Shown here: piece after piece, positions 25,867-36,053 of the stretch
Layout: the number at the start of each line of letters is the position of its first letter
How positions within the stretch are numbered: the stretch's first letter is position 1
From: Balanoglossus misakiensis
Lineage: Eukaryota > Hemichordata
Length of the DNA stretch: 64,000 bases
NCBI GenBank assembly: GCA_040954595.2
Contig: CM082590.2
Span: 2,294,001-2,358,000 of the forward strand
Direction: 5' to 3'
Translations under genes and position numbers: made by a program
The notes under the pieces: model-generated
Told to the model about the DNA's origin: nothing
What the model saw: the letters and a program-made list of their open reading frames with translations, nothing else
Database searches by the model: none

Positions 25867-26265
25867 TAGATTCTCACACTCCTGGCATGCTGAGAGTGTG
25901 GGATCAGAGTGTGAGAACAAATCAATCCCACACACTCACTGAATCGAAAGCTGTATATGACGCGAGCGCCGATTGGATGACAAAGCGTTTTTTAATAATG
26001 TGCGCTAAATGTTATCCAATGACACGATAAAGAAACTACATGCCAGATGACAATTCAAGAGTCATTTATTCAATGTTTTAAGACGAATTTAGCTAATTTG
26101 TGCCCGTGTGAGAAATATAATCTCATACACAAAGGACCTATGATCATATTTCCCACACTCGTCAGGGATATTTTGTCCCACACTCGCCTGCGGCTTGTGT
26201 GGGACATAAAATCCCCAACTCATGTCAGAATTATGACCCCTAGTCCTTGGGAGTGTGAGATTCTA
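25867..26265. mobile_element. TTAA-flanked MITE, ~399 bp
   Basis: The left end 'tagattctcacactcc' mirrors the right end 'gggagtgtgagattcta'. TTAA stands at 25863-25866 and 26266-26269, the expected target duplication for piggyBac- or Kolobok-like elements. The interior has repeated 'cccacactc' phrases and no coding sequence. Confidence 0.75.
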
Positions 26266-26414
26266 TTAATCTCACAACCTTAGGACCTGGGATAAGATTT
26301 CTCAGATGAGTTGGTGATATTTTGGCTTGTGTTAGTCAACATATACCTGATAAGTGTAAAAAATTGCGTCAAGGACACAGTGGTCCCATTCAGTCTACAC
26401 GGAGTACATATACA

Positions 26415-26446
26415 CAGTCAGATCGCACGGTGCTCATTTGCATATG
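26415..26446 (+). repeat. Left terminal inverted repeat of the Academ-like element
   Basis: cagtcagatcgcacggtg followed by ctcatttgcatatg. It matches the right end at 29 of 32 positions. TACA precedes it. Confidence 0.8.
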
Positions 26447-26984
26447 AAAGTTCATCAAGCGAGCGACCGTTAACTTTCAAACAGACGGCAATAGGCCAGT
26501 TTTCAAGGTGATTTTCAACTTGATTTTTACGCTCTGTTGTGCAATAAAATACCATGTTAGCTGGATAAATTACGAAAGTGATTCCCATTTTTCACTGCAT
26601 ACGTAAATTTTATGAAAATCTGTGGTAATAGTAAAAGTTTTTAACGTGTTTTCGGTGGTATGTTGGTGACCCCGAAAGAGACGTCCACAAACGTGTCAAA
26701 AATCATTTGAAAACGACCTCAGAAAGTAACCAAACTTTCCTGATAGAGAGGTCTAATATCGGTCCCAACATCCGTGAAAAGAAATTAATTTGAAATGCTT
26801 GCGTAACAGGAAGTGTTGCATTGATCGTGAAACGATAAGTTTACCATGGGGAAACAGTCTTTGAAAGGCAATTCTTAAGTAAAACAGTTACTGGATAATG
26901 GATAACACCCTAAGGTAACATATTAGCCAAGTTTTAACTTAATTACTGGCCTGATTTCGACACAACATCGATCAATCGCCTACA

Positions 26985-28000
26985 AATGTAGGTCCCATAT
27001 GGACAGAATGCCAGGTTTACCATACATGACTACGTACGTGTGAGGAGCACAGCTGGTGTATTTTTTTTTTCTCCGTATCATGGCCTGGGATATAAGTAGA
27101 TGTTTCGAATATGCAAAATGCCAACTGTAACTTCGAAACCATTTCCCTTTATTCGCTGATGATATGTGCAATAAATATTTGTGTCTGAAGGCAAGCAATT
27201 TTGTTTTGACTTTTGTTGTCATCATTGCATTGGGCTGAACATGACAGAGTTTGAGCTGATCAGCTGACTTCAAGTTTCGATTTGGAACATATAATTTGAT
27301 CATATCAGACAGATATGATGGTCCAAGTCTATGAATGAATTCAAAAATAAGAAATAACATCTTGAAAACAATACGATCAGACACAGGTAACCAATGCAAC
27401 TGAAATTGCATTGATGTAAAAGGTGATTTTGGAACTAGCAGCAATATTTTGAACTTGAATACGACTGATCTCGTACTTAGGGAGCCCAAATAAAAGTGAA
27501 TTACACAAATCTATTCGAAATGCAACAAAAGCAGGAACTTTATTGCTCTGTGGCGGCTTGAGATAAATATTTACAGACAAGTGCAATATGCTGCAAATGA
27601 AAAGCGACTGAATGGCAGATCTGTGCAATCATTGTCAGACAATGAACAGGTTTCAGAGCATCACATGAATTTCTGTAATCCCTCTGGCAGATAGATTACC
27701 CGAAGTAGCAGAAAAAATAACAAATTCAGTCTTATCGTTATTTAAACACAAGACATTTTCAGACATCCAGTACCGCATAAAGCATTCTGGGAGCATTCTC
27801 GTTGGTAAAAGACAATGAAGAGCCATCTGCATAAAAGCTATATACAGGCATCCATGACTAGAAACTAATTTCCCTAATGGAGAAGTGTACATATTAAAAA
27901 GTAGAGGACAAAGAAGTGATCGTTGTGTTACCGCAGTGTCAAGCGGATAAAATGGTGATTGTTTGGAACACGGTTATAGTAACCATGTCTGAAATTAACA
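26985..28000 (-). mobile_element. Decayed CR1/Jockey-like LINE fragment (reverse transcriptase C-terminal part)
   Basis: Minus-strand frames carry typical non-LTR retrotransposon landmarks. These are a degenerate block before CPLLFNMYTSPLGKL (27.9 kb), then LNNDKTEFVIF, then LHWLPVSDRIVFKM and LGPSYLSDMIKLYVPNR (about 27.3 kb). LHWLPV and the GPSYLSD-like string are characteristic of the C-terminal RT region of CR1/Jockey-type LINEs. The frame shifts at least twice and the catalytic YADD region is broken. The 5' part is missing. No target duplication was identified, so edges are approximate. It lies between the CXC end of the Academ coding region and the left inverted repeat. Confidence 0.7.
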
Positions 28001-28091
28001 CATACACACTGGGTGCGATTGAAAAGGTATGACTGAAACCACAACAGGGCTGCAACCCCCAAAAGACCAAATCAATTTCTTTGATGATTCA

Positions 28092-28576
28092 TTAAATGTC
28101 ATCACAGTCACCATCATTGAAATCACAATCACCATTCTTTGAATTATCAGTTTGTTTTTCTTCCGTCCAGTTATATTCATCAGTCAGTTCGTCAAAGTCA
28201 GAATCAGTCTCGTAAATATTTCCCTCTTCTTCTCTTAAAATGTCAAATTCATGTGACTCCTGTAAAATTGCATCAATGCTATTTTCCATATTATGATGTT
28301 CAGTATCAGTGATTGGTGATGGTGATTCTAATAGTGGTGACTTATCTGTATATTTTGGGCATACCCCATACTTTTTCGATGTGGTACAGAATCCAGGATT
28401 CCCATTATGTGGATTACTGCAGTCATTACATCGACACGCAGGGCCACAACCATTGTGGGTCTTATAACATTTACAACATCTGCTATTACAAGTTGGCATC
28501 TTTTTGCAGCCACACCCTTTTGTTAGCAACTCCAAATTATTTTTCACTTTTTCCAAATTGGCATCACTGTCCTAAA
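28092..28576 (-). pseudogene. Academ-like protein, C-terminal CXC (tesmin/TSO1-type) domain
   Basis: After an in-frame TAG at 28572-28574 (one step from TGG) the frame reads NLEKVKNNLELLTKGCGCKK and continues with ten closely spaced Cys: CxC, x5, C, x3, CC, x, C, x6, C, x3, CxCx2C. This is a CXC-type zinc-binding pattern as in tesmin/TSO1 proteins, which bind DNA. A short acidic tail ends at the TAA near 28092. In Academ-like elements a Cys-rich motif of this kind accompanies the XPG nuclease. The stop just upstream and frameshifts further 5' make this a relic; on its own the segment is open for 154 codons. Confidence 0.75.
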
Positions 28577-29537
28577 TAATATCAAGTTCGCCGTTGCTTA
28601 GTCTGTATCCATAATTATTGAATAAGGGAAACGTAACATGGCACTGATCGGCCTGGGACCATAACTGAGAGACCCAGCATGATCTTTTCCAGTGCAGTTG
28701 TAGGGCTTCAAAGGAAGGGATACATTCTTCCTCATACTGGATACGTGGGCAAATTGTTTCTCGTATATATGTAAGCCATTTGATGTGGTTATCTTTAAGA
28801 CTGTTAGTGACACTGGCTACTTGTCGATAAAGTTCAAAAGGATGAGATGCATCAAATGCTTGGAAATGTTTCTTAACATAAACACTACCTTTTAAACGTA
28901 TGAAAGCGAAAATTCCATTCCCTACACTGTCTACTGTTGTGTCTATCAGTGTTCCAGGTATAAGGGTGCCACTAGTTATAAATTCAGAGTATTGAAAAAA
29001 TGTCTTGTAGAAAGATTTCCTTCCGATGCCTGCAAAGAATAGTCACAACCTGTGCATATGAACAGTGTTTGAAATATTTTGCCTAAATATTGGAGGGGAA
29101 TATGTTGCAAATCAGGGTCTAAATTTAAATCTGATTTGAATTGATTCATGTCTAAATAAGTGAGATTTGATAAATCATTATCAAGTTGTACAAATATCTC
29201 CTTTTGAACATGTTGATATAGTACTGGGAGGAGAACATGATAAGTATCGGTATCAGGGGAGTAAATAACACCTTTCTTGTAAGAGGACTGAACTGCATGA
29301 AGGATGCATCTACTGTCAGCTTCTTCATGACAACTTTTGGCTTCCCACTCAGACACAATTCCATAACTACCAACGAAAAGACTCTTGTCCCTATTTTCTC
29401 CATCAAAGCCACCTGCTGTAATGAGGACCTGATCACCTTGCAGAGCCGGCACAATTATTTTTAAAGATGTGGCTGACAAGAAGTTCACTAGTTTTCTCTT
29501 GTTTGGCTTACAATTGATGTATGTTTTGAGCTAATAT
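28577..29537 (-). pseudogene. Academ-like protein, XPG/FEN1-type nuclease region
   Basis: Minus-strand reading starts near 29537 after an AG acceptor-like site. It shows a CHEEADSRCILHA motif (around 29320) and SPDTDTYHVLLPVL (around 29250), matching the XPG-I acidic pattern of E-E-A-D followed by D-T-D. CTGCDY (around 29045) and, one frame over, FFAGIGRKSFYKTFF follow, which fits the helix-hairpin-helix of FEN1/EXO1-type nucleases. A one-base frameshift lies between CTGCDY and FFAGIG (near 29035). Further on, LQLHWKRSCWV and an SNGELDII segment lead into the CXC domain. Academ transposons are known to carry an XPG nuclease. No XPG-N domain is recognised. Non-functional as it stands. Confidence 0.7.
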
Positions 29538-29539
29538 TA

Positions 29540-30240
29540 TTGATTACCTATTTTTTATGCATTTTTTTGTATTTTTCCATGTTATTAGTAAAAAGTCTTC
29601 ATTTCTGAAAGTGATGGGCTTACTTCTTTGAAATTTAGCATGAAGCTTCCTAATGGTTGTCTGAGTAACCATAGTTTTGTTCAAATTGTTGCAAAATTTG
29701 CATATTTATAATTTTGAGCAATATTTGCCATTTTTGGTCAATTTATTTTTCTTTAAAACCGCATGCCAGATTGCTTTGCAATTTGGTAGGCATGTTCGTA
29801 GGTGTAAGTCAAGTAATATGTTGTAAAAAATGTGATATTTTCATAAATGTGTTATCGGGGAAACTTTTGCAATTTTTGTCAAAAATTGTTTTCCTGAAAC
29901 TGTTTGTCATATTGCATAGAACTTTGGCAGCATGTTCCTTGTAGTGATTGAGGTAAGGTATTGTACAATTTTGTGTTTTTGCCACTTTTGAACAAATATC
30001 TTTTGTGAAACTGCTTGTTGATTGCTTTGAAATTAGTTTTTTCTCTGATTGCTTTGAAATTTGGGATATAATTTCATAACACATACATGTATATGTGCAA
30101 CTTTTATTCAATTCTGATATCAGAAATATTCAATATTTAGCGAGTTTTTATGAAAGTTTCTTTGTTTTTGGTTAGCAAATCTTCTCCTTAACCAATTATC
30201 CAGTTGTTTTGAAAGTTACTGTTTACAAGGAGTCGTTACC
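29540..30240 (-). repeat. Diverged ~130-140 bp repeats, reverse orientation
   Basis: Phrases such as 'agattgctttgcaatttgg', 'ggcatgttc' and 'tattgtacaattttg' are reverse complements of the units at 12130-12800 and 14800-16270. Confidence 0.65.
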
Positions 30241-30326
30241 CCCAACTTAGACATGTTTACATAACTTCAATAAGCCAGCTGTCAGAGAGACCATGGGCTA
30301 TTAAATTTTTAATTACCAGTGGCAGG

Positions 30327-30373
30327 TCAGTGTGTGTGTGTGTGTGTGTGTGTGTGTCTGTCTGTCTGTCTGT
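30327..30373. repeat. Microsatellite (GT)n followed by (CTGT)n
   Basis: About 13 GT steps run into four CTGT steps. Confidence 0.95.
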
Positions 30374-30515
30374 TCCAGGGCTGACTGAAAGAAGTTGCTT
30401 CTCATATGTGTTTGTACAGACAATTTTTGGTCAATTTTTGGGCATGTTCCTTGTTAATGTTTTTACATTCCATATTTCTATATCGTAAGATCATATCTGC
30501 TTGCAATGTCACCTG

Positions 30516-31178
30516 TAATTTTTATTCTGGTGTGTCACTGTTTCTACATAATCCTCAAATGGGACCACAGTGTCCTTGACGCTATTTTTCGCTGTGTCAT
30601 CTGAAAATATATTAGTTAGCTCCCTGGCGGTATTAAGTGGTGAAAATACATCAGCACCTTCAAGACAATTGATATACAACCTGCAGTTTGACTCATTTAT
30701 TTTATGTACGCTAACTGAATTATGGGTTTCATTTTGGAAAGGAAATAACTGATCTTTTAGATTCTTGGCAGCCATAGCTCTATAGGGTAAATAAATTGCT
30801 ATTCTCTCCATTAACCCACCTGTAGAAGTATGCAATGCAGCTTTAACATCTTTATTGACACACATTTCATGGGCTTCATCTAGTGCTACATTAACCCAAG
30901 TTGAGCCTGACAAATTGCAAACAAAACCACCTGCTTTGAAATGTAACAACAGAGAGTTTGGCATCTTCAGAAGGTCAGCGAGATGTCTGGGAATTAACCT
31001 CAAGTACAGGGATCGGTCATATGCATGGAACAGTGGGTTCATTTGTTTCAAAGCCAATATTCGAAGGTTCCAATTTCCTGACCTTATTGCATTGTACAAA
31101 GACATGTATGCAAACAAATCTTCCTCTATAAATCTAACCCAAAATTTGAAAGTTTTGTCTGTATTTGCCCTTCTGCAC
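30516..31178 (-). pseudogene. Academ-like protein, conserved central block
   Basis: Open from an acceptor-like 'tactgtgcag' (31178) downward. It reads ANTDKTFKFWVRFIEEDLF, then FHAYDRSLYLRLIPRHLADL and WVNVALDEAHEMCVNKDV, and ends KNSVKDTVVPFEDYVETVTH near 30516. The string 'ALDEAHE' with its surroundings fits a conserved block I associate with uncharacterised invertebrate transposon proteins of this group. The catalytic role is unknown. About 220 codons have no internal stop, so this is the best preserved part. Confidence 0.65.
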
Positions 31179-31776
31179 AGTACGTGAAATATCCCATGAT
31201 TCATTCTGATTTGTACAATCATTTACTCAGTCAAACCAGGCAAAGTTAACATGTGTAGAGAGAATTGTACACCACTAATATAAATTTTGAGATCTTACTT
31301 TTAAGGTGAATCTTATTGTCAATTACCATTTCAAATGATTTAGAAAATTATGCATTATTGAGAGAGGAGATACGAATTTTATAAAATAATCAAGCAATTG
31401 CATAGCCAGCCATACAAAAAAGTTTGGAGTAAAACAGGGTCACTTGTAAAACCTGTTTAATCAAACAAAAAGATATTGATTTTTTCTATTGACAGAACAA
31501 TGGAAATTTACATGTTAACTTTCAACAGAGACTGGCCACCTCAGTTAGTCATTGCTTGTTTCCCCTAAAGTGTGACATTTGCAGTACATTGATACTTTGA
31601 TTTCTATGGCTTTTAAATTTTGATTTTGAAATTTACATTCTAATTCCTCAACGTACTTTTCCTAGATAAAAATAAATAGATTTATATGTACTTCATATCA
31701 TTGTTAGTATCTAAAACAGAAAAAGTTATTAAATGGGCAACCTTCGATGATACAAATAACGGAGACTTGTGGGTAA
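31179..31776 (-). other. Probable intron or insertion in the transposon ORF
   Basis: AT-rich, stop-filled 0.6 kb between coding segments. GTACGA follows the upstream segment and 'tactgtgcag' precedes the downstream one. Joining as read would create a TAA, so the exact boundaries are uncertain. Confidence 0.4.
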
Positions 31777-32120
31777 AATATCGTACTATGTTCTGTCACA
31801 AAAAATCTGAAATTCCTCTTGCAAGCCAGTAAGTTGAGCCTTAAGGTCACCATTAATTTTGTCAATATGATCAGCTTTATCTTCAGTACATTCCAAACAT
31901 TTTGTGACAGCTTCTAGTAAACATTTTTGGACTGTTTCTGTATCTAAGGGACAGTGCTGGGTATTATGGGTTTCACCCCTCTGATTCAAAAAGGAATTGA
32001 CAAGACATCTAAACATACGTTCCCAAATTTGTGTTGGGAAGCGATGAGTTAGCTTGAAATTTGTACACTGAACTAGGGTTTCCGAAGTTCCCCCTTTATG
32101 ATTGAACCCTGCCAGATGTT
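31777..32120 (-). pseudogene. Academ-like protein, segment downstream of the TTAA insertion
   Basis: It continues the frame broken by the TTAA element at 32125-32919: HLAGFNHKGG just after the insertion, then WERMFRCLVNSFLN and LQEEFQIFCDRT at its end. Removing the insertion and one TTAA restores an uninterrupted frame with the segment at 32924-33088, which shows that the MITE inserted into a coding region. Confidence 0.7.
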
Positions 32121-32124
32121 TTAA

Positions 32125-32919
32125 GATGGGTCCCTAGGATCTTTTTGCTCGTTGCTATGGGCCTTTATAGGACATTACACCCCGATTTGGACTAAGCCGT
32201 TTTCAGAGTCTAACAAGGGGCTGGTAACTAGTTGAAAATCTGCACGATTGTGAGCGCGCGCCCCCTGACGCCATTGATATGCAAATTAGCTAGGTCAAAT
32301 TTCAAAAGCCTAAGGCTTTTTATTCCGTGACCTCAAAAACGAACTTGATACGTATTCATTAGTTGCTTGAACCAGGGAAGATCGTGACGGATTTTGTTTT
32401 CGAATATTATCGTTGTATCCTACGATTTCAGCATACCCGTACCACATCTGAAAAAGTCATCGATTTTGGGTGTTTTTGGACGCACTCTTCCACCGGTATC
32501 GCTTCTTAGCACGACGAAAACAGAAAAAACGATCCGTCACACTGTGCGGAAGTACGTTCTCAACAAGCAGGTCAAATTTGACTGGCGTACGTGGCCTATG
32601 AAAAAAGCCTTAGGGATTTTCGTGAACGGTACAAAATCTCTGTGTACAAAACATTGGATTTTTAGCGTTCGATCCAGTTACTGTGGTTACAGGACGCGCA
32701 CGCTATCGCTGACCGCTGCTTTGCCGTATTAGCGTGGCGGCCTATGGCCGGGCGGTAGCTGCCGTAAACATACTCGGACATGGGGTGTGCACACAATCGT
32801 GCAGATTTTCAACTAGTTACCAGCCCCTTGTTAGACTCTGAAAACGGCTTAGTCCAAATCGGGGTGTAATGTCCTATAAAGGCCCATAGCAACGAGCAAA
32901 AAGATCCCAGGGACCCATC
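32125..32919. mobile_element. 795 bp TTAA-specific element with 128 bp terminal inverted repeats
   Basis: TTAA flanks both ends (32121-32124 and 32920-32923). The termini start gatgggtccct and form 128 bp inverted repeats with a single mismatch. This points to recent insertion of a piggyBac- or Kolobok-like non-autonomous element. The interior (32253-32791) is richer in CpG than its surroundings. Its longest frame (112 codons, 32394-32732) has no recognised domain. It splits the Academ-like ORF between FWDADL and HLAGF. Confidence 0.9.
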
Positions 32920-32923
32920 TTAA

Positions 32924-33446
32924 GTCAGCATCCCAGAATATTTTCATGATGACTGGTTGGTAATTTTTTAGATTATGCCAGTCTCCGATAAAAGGCTGCA
33001 ACCAGTCTAAATCTGCACCATACATGTCTTTTAACTTTATCAGGTGATGGAAAGTTTTCCCATCACCAACCACAACCAGGTATTTTATTCTTACACCAAC
33101 TCTGAATGTAACATATACAGCTTATTGATAATGTTATGGACAGTTTCAATAGAGTCTGCGTGTTCACTTGATATGCCCAAATAAATGACATTTGAGCATT
33201 CACTGTCATTACTGTTAGCAGTTGTTGCTAATGTTGATTTAAAATCCCCAAATACTGTTTCTATATCAGCTCTGTGCATTGTATTTTTTGTAGAGCAAAA
33301 ATGAATGCGTCAGAAAACAGTTCTGACCAAGCAATGGCTTCTTCTTGTTTAATGTCAAAATCTGACAGCGAAATTGATGACTGTGGTTGATGTTGTCTCA
33401 GTAGAGGTGGTTTAATTAAATACTACATCATCATGAACAGTATCAT
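32924..33446 (-). pseudogene. Academ-like protein, segment between the LINE and the TTAA element
   Basis: Minus strand. The first frame gives PPLLRQHQPQSSISLSDFDI and AIAWSELFSDAF. A shift then gives MHRADIETVFGDF and IYLGISSEHADS. A second shift near 33100 gives VVVGDGKTFHHLIKLKDMYG and FIGDWHNLKNYQPVIMKIFW up to the TTAA insertion. The D/GDW motif region resembles conserved blocks in related uncharacterised transposon proteins. At least two frameshifts are present, so it is non-functional. Confidence 0.6.
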
Positions 33447-35159
33447 ATGATAAACCTGGGGGTTTTATGTGGGAGCAACAGCCTATAAAATCCCATGGGG
33501 TTTTCTTTGGATACGATCGACTGAAATGTCTACTTTTGAAATGGGAAAAGAAAATTGAAAGGCTTAAAAGCGTGCTCAACATCTGGTCACGACGTAAGCT
33601 GAGCCTTTATGGCAAAATTACGGTTTTAAAGTCTTTGGCACTGCCCACAATTTACTACCTTATGCTTAATCTTGGTGCTTTTGAAACGTGGCTCACGAAT
33701 ATCAACCGTCTTATTTTCAAATTTCTGTGGAATGACAAGCCAGACAAAATCAAAAGGCTCACACTCATTGCCCCTTATGATTGCGGGGGACTAAACATGC
33801 CTGACATTTTTGCCATCCATGACGCCTTTTGTTCATCATGGGTTCGTAGATTATGTGACAATTCCTCTGCCAAATGGAAGGCCGTGCCACTGCATTGGCT
33901 CGGGCACTATGGTCCAGATTTTCTTATTTTTCATTTCAATTTTAGCAACATTTCCTGTTTCCCATTTCTCGAGAGAATTCCCTTTTTCTATAAACAAGTA
34001 ATTTCAGCTTGGCATAGTGCAAAAGGTGGTTGCGTCACTTTCTCCAAACTCAGTAATTTAGATGTGCGTAATCAAATTATCTGGGGTAATGTCAACATTT
34101 CAGATAATGGTAAGACTCTTTTTTTCCCTGGTTGGATTCACTCAAATATTATCTATGTCCAGGACATTGTCGATACCAACGGCGATTTTCTTCCACCTAC
34201 ACTGTTGTTACAAAAACTCGAGAATAAGTCAAATTGGATAGTTGAATGGATGAAGTTGCGGAATCTTATTCCCAGAGAATGGAAGTCTGTGTTGAAAGGT
34301 ACTCAGTTGCATCAGATGCGTAGAGAAAAGAATTTTCTTCATGTCAATGGAAAAGTTTTTGTTTTACCTAATGATCTGTCTCGCCTTACTTCAAAATTTT
34401 TTACAGTATTTTTGTGCAAAATCGTTTTATTCGTCCATATTGTGAAAATACATGGAATCGTCGTTTGACCATGACTACTCCACTACAGTGGAGAACTATA
34501 TGGGTTAACCAAACGACTGGATTGTGTTGTGACAGGAAACTTGCTGAATTTAACTTTAAGATTATGCATAACATTTTGCCATGTGGCATCAATCTTTTAA
34601 GATGGAAAATTAGTAAAAATGATCTATGTTGTCTTTGAAATGTAACTGATTCTGATGAGCATCTATTTTTAAAATGTCAACGTTTAGGGGATTTTTGGCA
34701 GCGTTTATCTGCTTTGCTCAGCAAACTTGGCATATGTCATGAGGTCGACTTAGAAACTATTATTCTTGGTTACAAAACTATGTACAGTCATCCTCTTTAT
34801 AGATTTGTAAACATTGTCATTACTATTGCAAAGTATTGTGTATTCGCTTCATGGGTCCATTTACAACATGATATTAACAGCATTAGAGCAAAAACCAATT
34901 TCGATATATTTTACAGATATCTACAATTTATGCACCAAATACTCAAAAGGAATAATAATCTAGATTTCACCCATTATTGGAAGAAAATCCTTGCTTCCGT
35001 CTGAGATGTAATTATTTTGTTAAACAAATGTACCTGGTGAATCTCTTTTTATATAGAGTTATTTTTTATTTATTTATTTATTTATTTATTTCATCAAAAC
35101 ACGATTTATCTTTATGATACATGTAAGATTAAATGAATGGAAATAAAAAAAAAAAAAAA
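33447..35159 (+). mobile_element. 5'-truncated L1/Tx1-like LINE with poly(A) tail and 14 bp target duplication
   Basis: Direct repeats atgaacagtatcat flank it at 33433-33446 and 35160-35173. The 3' end has a TTTA-rich microsatellite (about 35060-35093) and an A-run at 35143-35159, so insertion was by target-primed reverse transcription. It retains only the C-terminal part of ORF2; the RT catalytic core is absent. It lies opposite in direction to the Academ-like ORF it interrupts. Confidence 0.92.
33467..34998 (+). pseudogene. LINE ORF2 C-terminal fragment (RT thumb/connector and zinc knuckle)
   Basis: The first frame (to about 34410) reads KKIERLKSVLNIWSRRKLSL, then GKITVLKSLALPTIYYLM, LIFKFLWNDK and APYDCGGLNMPDI, the usual block after the RT domain in L1-like ORF2. 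A frameshift near 34410 moves into WNRRLTMTTPLQWRTIW and NFKIMHNILPCGINLLRWK. There CCL-stop-NVTDSDEHLFLKC matches the C-terminal CCHC knuckle, with the second Cys replaced by TGA (34637-34639). The frame ends with TGA near 35002. Dead on arrival because of 5' truncation. Confidence 0.85.
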
Positions 35160-35173
35160 ATGAACAGTATCAT

Positions 35174-36026
35174 TGAATTTTTTCTCCGTAAATGTACAGG
35201 CTTTACTCACAGGTGCACTCAAACCTGTACCAGTATTTTTTGAGATAGATCTGTCAACCATGATTTTAGTATTATTTCCACAAGGAAAATTGGCCAAAAT
35301 TTTATTCATTTCAGAGTCTACTGTATTTTGTGAACAAAAGCCACTGTTTAATTCCTGACACCGTTCAAATGAATTCTTTGCATTTTCACTCACCAGACTA
35401 TCTTTTCTTTTAATGAACTGCCTGTTAAGAAGCAAATCATAATGGCCTGGTTGACCTGGCCTGTCTGGTGTGTACAAGAGACAGACAGGCTCAGTCTTGG
35501 AGAACACATCACCATCACCTCTTGCAAATATATCATTCTGCTTGGTGTATATATGTCCTTCAAAGTATATATGATTGGCACGCATTATGTCTACTGTATC
35601 TGCTCTTAACTTGTCTGTGAATATTTTCTCTCGGTCAGCTAAAATTGGGTCAGAAGGGAGTCCATTAAGTAGACGATCACAATTTCGTAATGCAAAATCA
35701 TTTCTCACAGAGATGCTCCTGAAAAAGCACCTTCCATCACCATAAATGTTGATTAGCTGAAAATCTTTGACAGTTGAATGTTTGTCATGACTGCCAAAAT
35801 CAATATCATCAATACTGTTCAGAATTGACTTTGATTTTGGTTGGACCATTCGATAAGAAGTACCGTGGAAACCTCTGTCCTTTGGATCAGCTCTAACAGC
35901 TGCATATTTAGCTGATTTATCAATATTGTCAATGGAAGTTAAACAAAATGCATTATTTGCAATATTTTCCTCTGTGAAATCAGCTGATGTTCTTTTGTTG
36001 ATCACTCCCAACATGTATCTATGCAA
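35174..36026 (-). pseudogene. Academ-like protein, OTU-type cysteine protease domain
   Basis: The minus frame is open for about 285 codons to the LINE insertion. It begins HRYMLGVINKRTSADF, then AFCLTSIDNIDKSAKYAAV and FHGTSYRMVQPKSK, which fit transposon-family sequence. The inserted domain follows: INIYGDGRCFFRSIS around 35735 (GDGxC nucleophile motif) and GQPGHYDLLL around 35440 (catalytic His), about 95 residues apart. Those are the hallmarks of OTU proteases, which cleave ubiquitin or related chains. OTU domains are known in Helentron-type elements; I do not recall one inside an Academ-like protein. The domain itself has no stop. Its motifs are intact although the whole protein is not. 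Confidence 0.75.
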
Positions 36027-36053
36027 TGTATCTCCAGAACAAATAATACCAAA

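Larger units (their letters stand above)
29538..30515 (-). other. Non-coding gap in the transposon ORF, probable intron filled with diverged repeats
   Basis: The coding segment upstream ends at 'attacag' followed by GTGACA. Coding resumes near 29537 after 'atattag'. Between them lie diverged repeats of the 12-16 kb family in the opposite orientation and a GT/CTGT microsatellite. The flanking phases do not join perfectly, so the intron is plausible but not proven; a repeat insertion is the alternative. Confidence 0.45.

Noticed and set aside
32394-32732. 112-codon plus frame inside the TTAA element
   Set aside because: No recognisable transposase motif and too short. The element is probably non-autonomous and its interior higher GC alone makes such a frame likely.
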